From positions 6,324,001-6,388,000 of the forward strand of contig CAVNZM010000008.1 of the NCBI GenBank assembly GCA_963693365.1: a DNA stretch of 64,000 bases, read 5' to 3'. Position 1 is the stretch's first letter. The number at the start of each line of letters is the position of its first letter. Below the pieces are notes generated by a model that saw only the letters and a program-made list of their open reading frames with translations, did not search any database and was not told the origin of the DNA. The stretch comes from Amoebidium appalachense (lineage: Eukaryota; Ichthyosporea). Below are positions 1 to 21,079 of this stretch, one piece after another. A program made the position numbers and the translations under genes.

Positions 1-57
1 GTGTGTGTGTGTGTGTGTGTGTGTGTGTGGTGGTGGTGTGGTGGGGGTGGGATATGT

Positions 58-102
<45 letters not shown>

Positions 103-332
103 TATGTGTGTGTGTATGGGGGGGGGGGGAGGGGGTGGGGGGGAGGGAGGAAGATGTTTGTGTGATGTGTTTGTGTTTGTGTGTGTGCTTGTGTGTGTGT
201 GTGTGTGTGTGTGTTTGTGTGTATGTGTGTGTGTGGGTGGGTGGGGGGGGGGGAATGAATGAGTGAATGAGCGAGCGAGCGAGTGAGTGAGTGAGTGGGT
301 GAGTGAGTGGGTGAGTGAGTGAGAGAATGAGT

Positions 333-374
<42 letters not shown>

Positions 375-378
375 CAAC
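1..378. repeat. (GT)n / G-run / (GAGT)n compound microsatellite
   Basis: (GT)n interleaved with G runs of about 30, then gagtgagt repeats at 260-330 and another (GT)n to 372. It lies beyond the last visible DBP5 exon, presumably in its next intron. Confidence 0.95.
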
Positions 379-1156
379 CTAGAATGTGTGGTTGTCTGCG
401 TACGGCCTCTGTGTGGGTGTGGGTGCCCATGAGAATGTTTGTCAGTGTGATGCATGCTTTCCGTGTGATTGTCTTTACCAAGAAAAAACGAAACAAGAGA
501 GTCGATGGTCGAGGTTTTGTACATGCATACACGAGCAGAGGAAAAATGAAAAAAAGAGGGGGAGAAGGAAATGCAGTAGACAAGACAAAAGTGACCACGG
601 GGGAGAAGGGATGGCCAAAAAAAAAATAAAAAAAAATGGAGGGATGGGGGGAGGAGGAGTGACAGTGTGCTACACAGTACCAAACACCAAAATTGCATAC
701 ACAGGAATACGGAGAAACGCAAAATGGACACACAAGAGAGCGCCCAACACTAGGAGAACACCTCCTTGTAGGAAGAGAAGGGGAGGGAAGGGTGAGCTGG
801 GGGGAGGGAGAATGGGGGGGGGGGGGGGCAACGAGCAGAAACAGACAAACAGCAAAACAAAACACGGCACGTCAACACATTGTAATAACATCGAAGAAAA
901 AATGTAAGGAAAAGTCTAAGGCCCGAAACGATTCAACAGGAGCCCAGGAGCCCACACCGGGCAGCGTGGAGGGGGGGAGGTTTGGGGGCGGGGGGGGGGG
1001 GGGGGGGGGGGGGCGAAGGGGGTGGGAGTGGGTTGCTTGTTCATATATAAAGAGTATTTCAATAAAGTCATAATTAGGAGGGGGGGGAGGGGGGGGGGGA
1101 TGCTGTTCATAATAAAGAATCACTTCAACTGAGTCATTATGGGAAGGACGGGAGGA

Positions 1157-1157
<1 letters not shown>

Positions 1158-1193
<36 letters not shown>
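1158..1193. repeat. 36-base G run next to a DBP5 splice donor
   Basis: An uninterrupted G run (C run on the sense strand) starting 12 bases after the end of the DBP5 exon at 1206, whose donor is GTAAAG. Confidence 0.9.
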
Positions 1194-1194
<1 letters not shown>

Positions 1195-1205
1195 TTGAGC
1201 TTTAC

Positions 1206-2033
1206 GTTTTGTTTGAGTGTGACGACGTTAGCCATGGGCAGTTGCTGTTTGCAGAACTCCCTCACAGCCTCGGCATAGGTGGCTGAGAACAGGAGCGTCT
1301 GGTGCTTGGGGTGCAGTAGCCTATTATGGAAGGTCAGGTTAAAGATATCGCGGCATACCCATGGCTAAAGGGATCGACAAATCGGAGGTCAGGTTAAAGA
1401 TATCACGTCATACCCCAAGCTCATGGGGTGAACAGGAGATTTCGGTGCTTGGAGTGGAGTAACCTAATATGGAGGAACAGGTTGAAGTTAAACAGCATAC
1501 CTAAGGGTAATGGGGTATAGAGTTGGATTGGAGGACGAGAGAAGAAGAGAGAGAGAGAAGGGTGAGGAAATAGGGACGGAGTGAGAAAGATCCGTGGAGA
1601 GGGGGAGGGGGGGTGCAGGGGGGTGGAGGTTAGAATGCGTTGTTAAGTACGAAGCACACATAAACAACGGGGGGGGGGGGGGGGGGGGGGGGGAGCAATA
1701 AAGAGAGACGGGTGAGAGAAAGGGAATAAGAAGAGCGGGATGGGCAGAGAGAGGCAGTGGAAGAGAGAGAAAAAGGCAGAGCAAGAAGGGGGAGAGGGAG
1801 GGAGGGGGGAAGGGGGGAGGGGGGGGGGGGGGGGGGGGAGGGCAAAAAGAAGAAAGAGGCAGAGAGAAAGATCCCTCTTTCCCCCCTCTCGCACACTCGA
1901 ACAGGAACCCCTCACCTTAATCCGCCCTGCACACCCAACCCCTCTCCCCTAACCACCCCTTTTGTACATGACTTCCCCACATCCTCGTTCCCGCTTTCCT
2001 AGAAACCAACTACGTGCTCACTGCCCCCCCCCC

Positions 2034-2072
<39 letters not shown>

Positions 2073-2087
2073 ACACACACACACCCT

Positions 2088-2148
<61 letters not shown>

Positions 2149-3115
2149 AAAAGAAAGAAAAAAAAGAAAAGACAAGAAAAGAAAAAAGAAAGGGGAAAAA
2201 AGGGAAGAAAACAAACAAAAACGAAAATATAGACCAGCACACACTTTTTGATGCGGATGGAGTCGTCTCTTTTCGTCTTGTCCATCATATCGTCTGCCTC
2301 GTCAAACACAATCACCACGACCTTCTTGGGGTCAAAGTGCCTGTGTAAGTGTGTATGTGTGTGATGTGTGTGTGTGTGTGTGTGTGTGTGATGTGTCTGG
2401 CACACAAATGAATCAGCGATTGGGCACATTAATGTACGATGGTGTGGCATGGGCTAACAGGTTATTATAAAGGACAAACAAACAGGGGAGACTGGGCGGT
2501 GGCGGCAGCCCAGGGGAGGGGGGGGGGGAGGGGGGGGTTAGAACACCTGGAAGAATGTAGAAAAACGATGAGGAGACTCAATAAGATGCTGACGTGTTCA
2601 AAGGAAATAAGGGGAAGGTGATGGGGAGGAGGGGATGAGGGTGGCCAGTGCAAGAAACAAAGACAACGAGCCTATCCATTTTGATATTGTAATACTCTAA
2701 ATACTATACACTGGTTATTTGGCTTCTATACCGAGCGAGGGGAGGGCAGATGCGGGGCTGGGGGGGGGGGGGGGGGGGGGGGGGGGTTATACCTGTAGCG
2801 AATCCAGTTATGGATTTGGCCGGGTGTGCCTACAAGGATTTGATCTTCCAATACGTGCCCACGGTCAACTGCGGGGGAGGGGGGAGGGGGGAGGGGGGAG
2901 GGGGGAGGGAGGGAGGGAGGGGGGGGGGGGGGGGGAGGGGAGGTTAGAACATAGGCAAATCACGAGCGTGTGCATGTGTGTATGAGAAAGAGATAGAGAG
3001 GGGGAGAGGGGGGGGGGGGAGAGGGGGGAGAGAGAGAGAGAGGGAGAGAGAGGGGGGGGGGGAGAAGGGAGAGGGAGAGGGAGAGGGGGGGGGGGGAGGG
3101 GAGGGGGGGGGGGGG

Positions 3116-3189
<74 letters not shown>

Positions 3190-3714
3190 ATGTGTATGTG
3201 TGCTTGCACATACACGTGTATGCGAGTTTCGTGTGCGCATGCATGAGTGCTGTATAAACATGTTAGTTACTGTATGTTTGTGTGTGTGTTTGTGCGTGTG
3301 AGTGTTTATGGGGTTTTAATCCAGGTGCGTACATTTGTGGTTTGCTACAAAAGCGCGCACTGACATCTGAACAGCCCCTTGGCTGGACAATATTGATACT
3401 ATATCTGGGCAACCAAATGCTCACACTGTGTTACTAGGTCTGAGTGTGTGGGCATATGGATAATATCAATGTGTGTGTGTGTTGTGCACACATCTGGTGC
3501 AGGATTACGGAGAGGAGGTTGCATGGGTAGGTGACTGGGTGCGGTGGGGAGGGGGGAGGGGAGGGGAGGGGAGAGGGGGGACGCTATCCAAGCATTGCAG
3601 AGTATGAAAAGTGCACATACACGGCTGATACCACAAGGCAAACCGCTCAGACACAGAGGAGAGTGCATCACAGCCAGAGCCCATCACCAGGGAGAACCCA
3701 AGTCATCCATCTGC

Positions 3715-3789
<75 letters not shown>

Positions 3790-3936
3790 GGGGGGGGGGG
3801 GGATTCCTACGTCTCTCCTCCGACACAGCTATTCTGCACTTGATTTGTGTAAACTTGCCCATTGTGGTCACCACCTCATACGTCTGACGGACTAGCTCAC
3901 GGGTAGGCCCCAGGCAGATAGCCTGTGTGTGTGTAC

Positions 3937-3988
<52 letters not shown>

Positions 3989-3994
3989 TGCATG

Positions 3995-4041
<47 letters not shown>

Positions 4042-4308
4042 ATGTATGTATGTTAAATTGTGCATGAGTCTTTGTGTGTGCGAGTGTGAATGCGAGTGAG
4101 CGAGTGAGTGTGTGTGTGTGTGAACGAGTATGTGGTGAGCCCATGTGTGAAAGAGAAAGGAGAGAGAGGGAAGGAGGAAAATATGTGTGTTTCTCTCTCC
4201 CCCACTCTCTCTCTCTCTCTGTGTGTGTGCGCGCATGTGTGTTTCTTCCTCCCTCTCTTGCCACGACCAGTACACCCTAAGCAGTGCGCAATCAGTATTC
4301 CCTATTCG

Positions 4309-4349
<41 letters not shown>

Positions 4350-6956
4350 CCCCACGCACACACACACAAACCACCGCCTCTGTCCTCCTCCGACATCCAA
4401 ACTCAGCATTGCTGACTGAAGCCTGATTTTGAAAACCTATAATGAACCATTCGTTTCTCTTACCCCTACCCCCGTCCTTCCCCACCTCCCCCCTTCCCCT
4501 TTCGGCAACTGACCCCCCCCCCCCTTCCCCCCCTGCCTTAGTGTCTCCCTCCCCTCCTCTCCCCCTCCCCGCCCACTCCTTCCCCTCCCTCCTTGGTGTC
4601 TCCGTCCCCCCCCTCCCCTTCCATCCCCTCTCTTTGCCCACCTCCTCTCCCCCTCTTCCCTTTTCCTTATAGCCAACCCTACCCCCCCCCCCCCCCAAAA
4701 AAAAAAAAAAACCCCACCTCCCCCTTCGCACCCCCCTCCCGCCCCCCCCCTTCTCTTACACCCCCCCCCCCCAAACCCCTTCCCACCTTGCCACCCCCCC
4801 CCCCCCCCCCCCCCCCCCAATGCTCCTTCCTCTATACATGTCTGCAAAACACCATCTTTTCAGCCAAATTCGGGCCATCTATTTATAGCAGCCAATCACC
4901 TGTGGGTGTTTCTTGTCGGGGTCGACCCTGGTCAGCATGCCCAGGGAGAAGGCTGCCGTCTTGCCCGTGCCAGACTGCGATTGGGCGATCAAATCCCGCG
5001 GTCTGCACTCTTTGGTTAGATATCACGCAGAAGCACGCTTTTGAAAAGCAACGCAATTGGGATGTAGAGAGTGGACATGAGATGGAGGGTTGGTGAGTGC
5101 GTGGGTGGGTTTGAATGTGTTACTCATTGAGGGAAAACAGGCAACTTATGCAATGTACACAAAGAGCATGCATCACAAGCAGAGCCCATTTTCCAGTAGG
5201 CAGGGCCTGGGGGGGAGGGGGGGCGGGGGGGGGGGGGGGGGGGGGGGGAGGGGGGGGGGGGGGGGGGGAGAGGAGGGGGGAGGGGGGGGGCTGAGAAGGG
5301 ATAAGAAAAGAAAATGGGGCTTTTGGCCCCGTATGTGTATAGTATGGATTTAAGGGTGGGTGGTGTGTTCGAGTGTGGTTCAACGTGTCTCGGTGTGTGG
5401 ATGTGTGTGCGTGCGTCCGTATGTACATGTATGCGTCTGTATCTGCATGTATCTTTCTGTGTCCGTACGCATGTTACTCTTAATCTGATGTTTTCCATGC
5501 AGCCTGATGCACTGCAAGTCACAACAACGAGGCATCTTATTGGCTGAAGCAGCACCGCTGCTTTTAGATATAGACCAATAGAAATGCACTATTCCCGTGC
5601 ATCGGCTGACTTTGCCGCATCCTCATCTCCTTTACCACCATGGAGCAGGTGCATGATAAAGCAACCTCCACCCCTCCCATCGGTTAAAGCCCAAAACGAG
5701 GTGGACCCGACCAATATAATGAATGAGGGCTCTTTTTTCTTTTTTCTTTCTTTTTTTTTTTTGGGGGGTGGGGGGGGGGGGCTTGCAGAAGGAGGAACGG
5801 AGAGTTTGTGTGTGTGTGTGTGTGTGTGTGTGGGGGGGGGGGGGGCAGGTGTTGGGGAGGGGTGAGAAGATGTGTGAGGTGCTTGAACATGCCAAGGGCG
5901 GGGAAGGGGAGGAGAGCGCCCAGGGGGGGGGGGGGGGTTGCTTACGGGTTTGCCACAATCATGGGCAGGGTGGTTTCTTGGATTTTGGACGGTTTGTTGA
6001 AATTCATCGCATAAAGCCCCTTGAGAATGTCTTCCCGCCTGTAAGAATAGGCATAAGTGAGGAAGAGCCGGATGTCGTAAGAAAGACACGTGGCGTGCGA
6101 GGGGAGACTGCCCAGTGCATGTGCATGTGCATGTGCATGTGCATGTGCATGTGCATGTGCATGTGCATGTGCATGTGCATGTGCATGTGCATGTGCATGT
6201 GCATGTGTGTGTGTGTGTGTGTGTGCTTGTGCATGCATGCATGTGTGTGTGTGTGTGTGTGTGTGTCTTGTGTCTGTCTGTTTGTGTGTTCTTGTACGTG
6301 CATATGTGTGCATCCGTGCACGTGCACATTCGCACGTACGCACGTGCGTCTGTGTGTGTGTGTGTGTGTGGGGGGGGGGGGGGAGCGAAATCCGCGCCTG
6401 AGCTATGTGAAAAGGGAGGAAGGAGCAGGAGGGGCAAGGGGTGGTTGGGCGCATGGTGGTGGTGGTGGTGATGGTGGTAATAATTTTAATGGTGTTGGTG
6501 AGATGTGGTGTGTGTGTGAGTGTGTGTGTGTGGTGGTGGTGTGGGGGGGGGGGGGGGTGAGTTTCACGCACAGGCCCAGGTCCTTAAAGTCCTTGCACTT
6601 TGCATAGATCGGACTGTTGGGGTCATTCTGCTGCACTACAATCTCCCCTGACCAGTCAATCTCTCCAAACCCCTTGTCCTTCAGGTTGATGCTCTCCGCT
6701 GCGGGCGCAGGGGAAGGGGGGGGGGGGGGGAGGAGAGGGAGGGGGGGGGGGAGGAGGAGAGGGAAGGGGAGGGGGGAGGGGGGAGGCGAGGGGAGGGGGG
6801 GGGGGGGGGGGAGGGAGGGAGGGAGGGGGGGGGGGGGGGGGGGGGGGGGGAAAGGAAAAAGCAGGAGGAGGCGAGGGGAATGATGTAGTCCAAGGGGATA
6901 TGGGAGGGAAAGGGGAAGGGGGGAGTGGTAGAGTTGAATGGGAGAGAGTTGGCGGG

Positions 6957-6992
<36 letters not shown>

Positions 6993-7313
6993 GGAGGGGG
7001 GGCGGGGCGGAGGGGGGGGGTAAGGTGGTGAGAGAGGGGTGGCGGAGGAGAGGTGGGGGGAAGTCGGGGGGGGGGGGGGGGGGGGGGGGGGAGGAAGCCG
7101 GGGGCGGAACGGCAGTGGGGGGGGGGGGGAGGGGGGGAGGTGGCAGAGTCGACGGGGGCAAGGCAGGGAGGGGAGGGGGTGAGGGTAAGGGGGGAGGTCA
7201 ATAGTTAGTTCTAAGAAAAAAAACTGGGGTTTTAAAAACTGATTAAAGTGCGAACCGAAGGGTACTATTCTGTAACCCATTTTTGCCAGAACACATCAAC
7301 GATGCCCCCTCTC

Positions 7314-7361
<48 letters not shown>

Positions 7362-7435
7362 CGTCCCTCACATCTGAAGGCATCGCCGAACCTCCCTCTT
7401 TCCCCCTTGCACCACCCCCGTCCTGATACTGCCCC

Positions 7436-7466
<31 letters not shown>

Positions 7467-8108
7467 ACACCCCTCGTCCCCCTCTACCCCTGCCCTCATC
7501 CCTTAAAGGTCCCGGTGGCCACCTTTTCTTCTCCCCGACCTCTTCTGCCCCCTCACCCCACGCCCCCCCTCCCTCCCACCCCCTACCCCCCCCGTCCCCC
7601 AACCCTCCTCCCGTCCACCCCGATGCAGCCCCCCCCCCCCCCTCCCCTCTTTCTCTCGCCCTCCTCCCCCCCCCCCCCCCCCTCCCCTTCCCCCCCTCCC
7701 CTCTTTCTCTCGCGCCCCCCCCCCCCCCCCCCCCCCCCACCCCCCTCCCGTCCATCCCGATGCAGCCCCCTCCCCCCTCCACCCCCTCCGGCTTACCCCC
7801 TCCCCCCCTCCCCCCCTTGCGACCCACCCTTTCCGGCCCCTCTCCCCCCCCCCCCCCCCCCCCCCCCCCCCGGAGGCCACATCAAGGCCTTCCTTACATC
7901 CACCGCCACGTTACCCCGTCCCCATAACCATCCTTTCCCCAACCAGCCGTTCGCATTTTCCATCTCTATTTTTAGGGCCCCCACCTGCTTTTGCATCTAA
8001 TTTTAGCCTCTCTGTCTGGGCTGCTAGCTCCTCTGCAGCCTTGTCAGCTGCCTCTGCAGGAGCAGGTGCTACATTTTCTGTCTTGGGGGGGTCTGTCTGT
8101 GTGTCGGC
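1206..8108 (-). CDS. DBP5: DBP5/DDX19-type DEAD-box RNA helicase, 3' end outside window
   Basis: ATP-dependent RNA helicase that remodels mRNPs at the cytoplasmic face of the nuclear pore during mRNA export. Exons read on the minus strand: 7985-8108, 6572-6698, 5946-6038, 4900-5002, 3811-3922, 2793-2868, 2245-2340, 1206-1320; each has GT/AG borders and phases add up (846 nt, 282 codons). Visible in order: an acidic/Ala-rich N-terminal segment, PNSP and KDLGL, Q motif (KPSKIQE), motif I (SQSGTGKT), Ia (PTREL; animal DDX19 has PTYEL), Ib (GTPG), motif II (VFDEAD), then SIRIKK and motif III (FSAT). This is the whole first RecA domain and the order is DDX19-like. The second RecA domain is not found in 1-1200 and must lie beyond the left edge. 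The initiator exon is not identified: the first recognised exon begins at an AG acceptor (ttttcaagcag), so the start lies somewhere in 8109-10003. Introns are full of G/C runs and CA repeats. Confidence 0.9.
1629..1669 (-). repeat. SINE-like 3' end fragment
   Basis: Reads ggttagaatgcg, then aagtacgaagcacacataaa on plus, the family 3' end in minus orientation, next to G-rich sequence on both sides. Within a DBP5 intron. Confidence 0.5.
2030..2160. repeat. C(n)-(CA)n-A-rich compound tract
   Basis: C runs (2025-2072), (CA)n to about 2143, then an A/AG-rich tail, in a DBP5 intron. The same order recurs at about 26742-26815, 34117-34163 and 35834-35940. Confidence 0.9.
3591..3714 (-). repeat. SINE-like repeat copy (diverged)
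   Basis: Minus-strand copy of the family best seen at 20410-20681. It shares the block read on plus as agagcccatc...gggagaacccaagtcatcc and runs into a G-rich tract at its 3' end. Lies in a DBP5 intron. Confidence 0.6.
5139..5207 (-). repeat. SINE-like repeat fragment
   Basis: Partial minus-strand copy: atgcaatgtacacaaagagc and aagcagagcccat match the family body. A long G-rich tract follows at 5208, in a DBP5 intron. Confidence 0.5.
6113..6206. repeat. (GTGCAT)n hexamer tandem repeat
   Basis: About 15 perfect copies of gtgcat, then (GT)n, in the DBP5 intron just upstream (sense strand) of the exon at 5946-6038. It is not a telomeric motif. Confidence 0.95.
6711..7200. repeat. G/GA-rich low-complexity block
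   Basis: Nearly continuous G with scattered A, ending before unique sequence at 7200. It directly precedes (sense strand) the acceptor of the DBP5 exon starting at 6698, serving as its pyrimidine tract. Confidence 0.9.
7316..7872. repeat. C-run and CT-rich block
   Basis: C runs up to about 30 with (CA)n segments and near-duplicate ccgtcca(c/t)cccgatgcagccc at about 7611 and 7748. In a DBP5 intron but with G on the sense strand, against the usual bias. Confidence 0.9.
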
Positions 8109-9658
8109 CTGCTTGAAAACAGAGAAGGGTGGGGTGGGGGGGGGTGTGGGGGGGGGGGGGGGGGAGGGGGAGGGGGGAGGGGGAGGAGGGGTCGACGGCA
8201 TCAGGTATTCGGTTGGGGGGGTACGCTCAGCGACAAAGAAAGGGTATATAGAAGATTGAAAGGTTGGGGAAGCCAGGGAGGTGGGGGCGGGGGGAGGGGG
8301 GGGAAAGGGGGGAAAGGGGAGGGGGCGAAGGGGGGGGGGGACATCGAAGTTGGGGTGAAAGGGAGAAAGCAAGGTGTATTTGTGCGCTTGTTTCTGTAGA
8401 ACGACCCCTGCTTGAAAATGCGTCTAGAATAGACAAACGAGACGAGGAAGCATGTAGATTGGGAATCAGCGTAGTCTCACACCGAGAGGCGTACATGACA
8501 CAGGCACACACATGAAGCCCTAAGTTTTACACAGGCGACTTGCCTCACGCCTGGTTATGTTATGAGGAAAGCCACAGATGCAGACACACGCAAGTATGAA
8601 TGAAACAAGAGAAAAACTCTCGATGGTCTCCAGCCCACAGCCGAACCAAGTCTACCACACCAGCTCCTTCCTTCTTGACTGACAAGCACTTAAACACGAA
8701 ACATACACATGTCACTTAAACGATCACACATTATATCTCTATATCCTCTGCTTCTCGCATTTGCTCGCTCCATCACGATTCCCTCTCCTCTCTCTTCAAT
8801 CATTCGTTCCTCACTCTTCAGATACCGACTACACCATTATAGAAACCCTCCCACCCTTCTCCCTTCCCCTCCTCCTGCCAAGCCCTTCCTTTTCTCCCCT
8901 CCCCGCATCCCCGCCACTTTTCATTAGGCATTACTCGCGCTCATAGCCTTACACACCATTTTTTTCTTGTTCTTGAAAAGGTTTCGTAACCTTTGCAGAC
9001 TGGAATGGCTCGCAGCTGACATACACATGCACAGAAGGGGATTCGTTAATATCTTTGAACGACAATTACGAGGGAAAGAGCCTCGATAAGACATTTTCGA
9101 GGAAACTATGCTCGTTTAATTATTTATAGTGAACATTTCCATGTACGTACAGTGACTATGGGGGTATGATGCCGTGTGCAATACATATACAGAGAATATT
9201 TGCAATTGTGCAAGCTTTTTCATACTCTTATTTTTTTCCTTCCATGCATCATGCTAGAGCTTTCAATTTCAAATTTGTTTGCAGAAATTATATAAATTAT
9301 GATGGCCAGTGGCACACGCACACGTTGCCACCAACATGCACATGTATGACCGTTTTTATGCTTTATTAAATGGCAGATTCCATATAACTTGCACCGTGAC
9401 GTGTGCTTGTTGCGTTACTGCTACGTATACATTAGCTATATCTATTTATTTGGGCTATTTATTCAGCTTACAAACCCTACCTGTAAACGGCCATCCTTTT
9501 TGCATATGTACATAACAAACGAATATGGAAGTGTAGAAGAGTGCTTTGAGAGTCTAGGTGGTGTGCCTGCAACCAAAAACTAAGTGGTATGCCTGCAACC
9601 AAAAACGATAGATCGTGCAGACTGCCCATGACAAACTAAGTTTGCACTCCGTACGTGC

Positions 9659-9721
<63 letters not shown>

Positions 9722-10003
9722 TGTGTGTGTGTGTGATATCTAATCATATAAGGAAATACAGTACACATGATTCACATCATTCGACAAACCCTTCCCTCCC
9801 TTTCCTCACAGAAAGGCAGAGGATAAAATAACACTGTTCATTCAAGAAACCGAGTCAAAAACAACAATGCACGATTTTTCAAAGTGACGAGCAACACAAC
9901 CAAATACGCACTAAAACAGGTGTGGGTGGCGGCCCTAGCAGGGCATACAACGAGATTTACCAAAATATCTAATAGCAAATATCAGCGAAACTATACGCCT
10001 ACA
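8109..10003. other. Intergenic/5' region between DBP5 exons and the IQSEC-like 3' end
   Basis: G-rich to about 8340, then mostly unique moderate-AT sequence with one (GT)n at 9665-9735 and a 21-base motif repeated 26 bases apart (gtgcctgcaaccaaaaac at 9560 and 9586). It must hold the DBP5 start and promoter and the 3' UTR of the IQSEC-like gene, but I cannot place either; no convincing ORF. Confidence 0.6.
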
Positions 10004-18613
<8,610 letters not shown>

Positions 18614-18633
18614 GGTGCCCGTGTGTGTGCCTG

Positions 18634-19037
<404 letters not shown>

Positions 19038-19049
19038 TTGGCGGTGTTG

Positions 19050-19161
19050 GTGTTGGTGGGGGGGAGAGGGGGGGGGGGGGGGGGGGGGGGGGGGGAAGGG
19101 GGTGGGTGGGTGTGGGGCGAGGTGGGGGTGGGGGTGGGGGTGGGTGGGCGGGGGTGGGGGC

Positions 19162-19196
<35 letters not shown>

Positions 19197-19535
19197 GGGG
19201 GGGTGGGTGGGGCTAGGGGTGGGTGCATAGGCGCGTAGGTGTATGTGTGTGAGTGTGTGTATGCGGGTGTGCGTCAGTGTTAGTGGTGTATATGCGGTTG
19301 GCTGGGTGTGTGTGTATGTGTGTGTGTGGGTGGGTGGGTGTGAGTATATGTGTGTGCTGCGCAATCATGTGTGTGCGTTGAGTGGGTTGGTGAGAGTGTG
19401 GCTCGGTATGTGTGGGTGGGGGTGTGTGGGTGGGTGGATGTGTGCGTGTGAGTGAATGGAGTTTGTGTGTGTGAGTGTACCTGTGCGTGTGTGTGTGCAT
19501 TGGTGTGCGCTGCATGTATAATGGTGGTGGTTTGG

Positions 19536-19570
<35 letters not shown>

Positions 19571-19790
19571 TGGGGGGGGGCATGTGGGTGGGGGGCGGGG
19601 GAGGGCGGGGGGGTGCTTGTGTGTGTGGCTGGTGTGTGTGTGTGCCAGTGAGCTTATTCTTGGGGGATATATGGCACGTGCGACATAATCAAGAGGCGTA
19701 AAGACGCGTTCCAGGGGGGAGGGAAAAGGGGGGGTTGGGTGGGTGGGTGTGTTTTTTTTTTCCCCCTTGTTTTTTTTTTCCTTTTTTTTT

Positions 19791-19831
<41 letters not shown>

Positions 19832-19965
19832 GGGGGGGGGGGAGGGGGGGGGATACATTAGACATTTGCAAAACATGGAAGCAAAGGCATTACGACAACA
19901 GAAACCGAAAACGGAAAGCAATTGTTGTGCGGGCAAAACCGGGGGGAGGGGTGGGGGGGGGGGGG
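19050..19965. repeat. G-rich and GT-rich block with T(n)G(n) tract
   Basis: G runs, irregular GGGT/GT repeats, and at 19751-19831 T runs followed by a 30-base G run. No gene seen. Confidence 0.9.
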
Positions 19966-20231
19966 TTTGAATGCGGAACACAGTACGAAGTACGCATACA
20001 CGATGAGAAGCATGGTGCAGGACACATGCAAAGGCAAACATTCAAGTATGCAGCATCAGCCATGCGCACAGTATGCGTCATAAGCAGAGCCCATCCTCAG
20101 GGAGGGCCCAAGTCATCAATTGCGTCTGAGTTTCGACCCCTTAGCCCGCGTATATACGACGCTCCAACTCAGACAGCAGCATCAACTGAACTTGGGTGGG
20201 TCAACCCGTCTTGATCAAAGACGAGCAGGGT
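19966..20231 (-). repeat. Full SINE copy 1 with tRNA-like head
   Basis: Identical, base for base over about 265 bases, to 20410-20681. Read on the minus strand it begins with a tRNA-like head: box A-like TGTCTGAGTTGG (one mismatch), a short stem cgtatatacg, and box B-like GGGTCGAAAC (one mismatch). The body follows and the copy ends at gcattcaaa followed by a C run. These are hallmarks of a tRNA-derived SINE transcribed by RNA polymerase III. Confidence 0.8.
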
Positions 20232-20409
20232 TGCTTATGCAAGCAAGGTGAGCAAAACGGTGAAGATGTGTGTGCAAACTAATGCAGTGCAGCGACAAAC
20301 GCGTGTGCTTACAGATGCACGACACAGAGCAACCATGCCCGGTTGCATGGAAGTAAAGATGTCTCCACACAGTGGTCTGTCCTGAAAGGACACCTCTGAA
20401 AGAAGACAG

Positions 20410-20681
20410 GGGGGGTTTGAATGCGGAACACAGTACGAAGTACGCATACACGATGAGAAGCATGGTGCAGGACACATGCAAAGGCAAACATTCAAGTATG
20501 CAGCATCAGCCATGCGCACAGTATGCGTCATAAGCAGAGCCCATCCTCAGGGAGGGCCCAAGTCATCAATTGCGTCTGAGTTTCGACCCCTTAGCCCGCG
20601 TATATACGACGCTCCAACTCAGACAGCAGCATCAACTGAACTTGGGTGGGTCAACCCGTCTTGATCAAAGACGAGCAGGGG
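20410..20681 (-). repeat. Full SINE copy 2, identical to copy 1
   Basis: Second identical copy, same orientation, start-to-start spacing about 442 bases. It shows the same box A/box B head and gcattcaaaccccccc end. The 178 bases between the copies are not repeated, so this is a segmental or insertion-related duplication rather than a simple tandem. Confidence 0.8.
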
Positions 20682-20987
20682 GGGGGGGGGGGGGGGGGTA
20701 GTCACCGGAAACAGAATGATTCCTAAGTACATATTCAGTAGCAGGGGAATAGTCATGGGGGAACGAAGGGGGGGGGGGGGGGGGGGGGAGGGGGGGGGGG
20801 GAGGGGGGGAGGGGGGAGGGGATGGTTCGATTGCACACATGGGAAAGAAAGGGAGGATGTGCATCTCATGACGTGTGCCAGAGCAGTTGTGTGCATGCGA
20901 GAAGTCTATACAGGAAGGGAGGTGACGGAAGGAGATCGGGGAGCATGGGAGCACGGGGAAGGGGGGAAGGGGGGAGAGGGGGGGGGG

Positions 20988-21079
20988 TTGAAAGCGTCAA
21001 AAAGTACGAAGTGCACACGAACAACGGATAACACGATGCAGAGTGTAAACCATACATAAAGAGTATGCATAATAAGCAG
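20988..21079 (-). repeat. SINE copy, 5'-truncated
   Basis: Plus-strand ttgaaagcgtcaaaaagtac...ggataacacgatgcagagtg...cataaagagtatgcataataagcag is the 3' half of the family body, next to a G run. The tRNA-like head is missing. Confidence 0.75.

Noticed and set aside
1-1205. Search for the remaining DBP5 C-terminal exons (second RecA domain) at the left edge
   Set aside because: No reading on the minus strand gives the expected helicase motifs; the exons presumably lie outside the window.
6113-6206. (GTGCAT)n as possible telomeric or CRISPR-like repeat
   Set aside because: The hexamer does not match telomere motifs, there are no spacers, and it sits in an intron.
20410-20681. tRNA-like head as a functional tRNA gene
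   Set aside because: Box A and box B each have a mismatch, there is no acceptor-stem pairing, and the element occurs in many truncated copies, as for a SINE.
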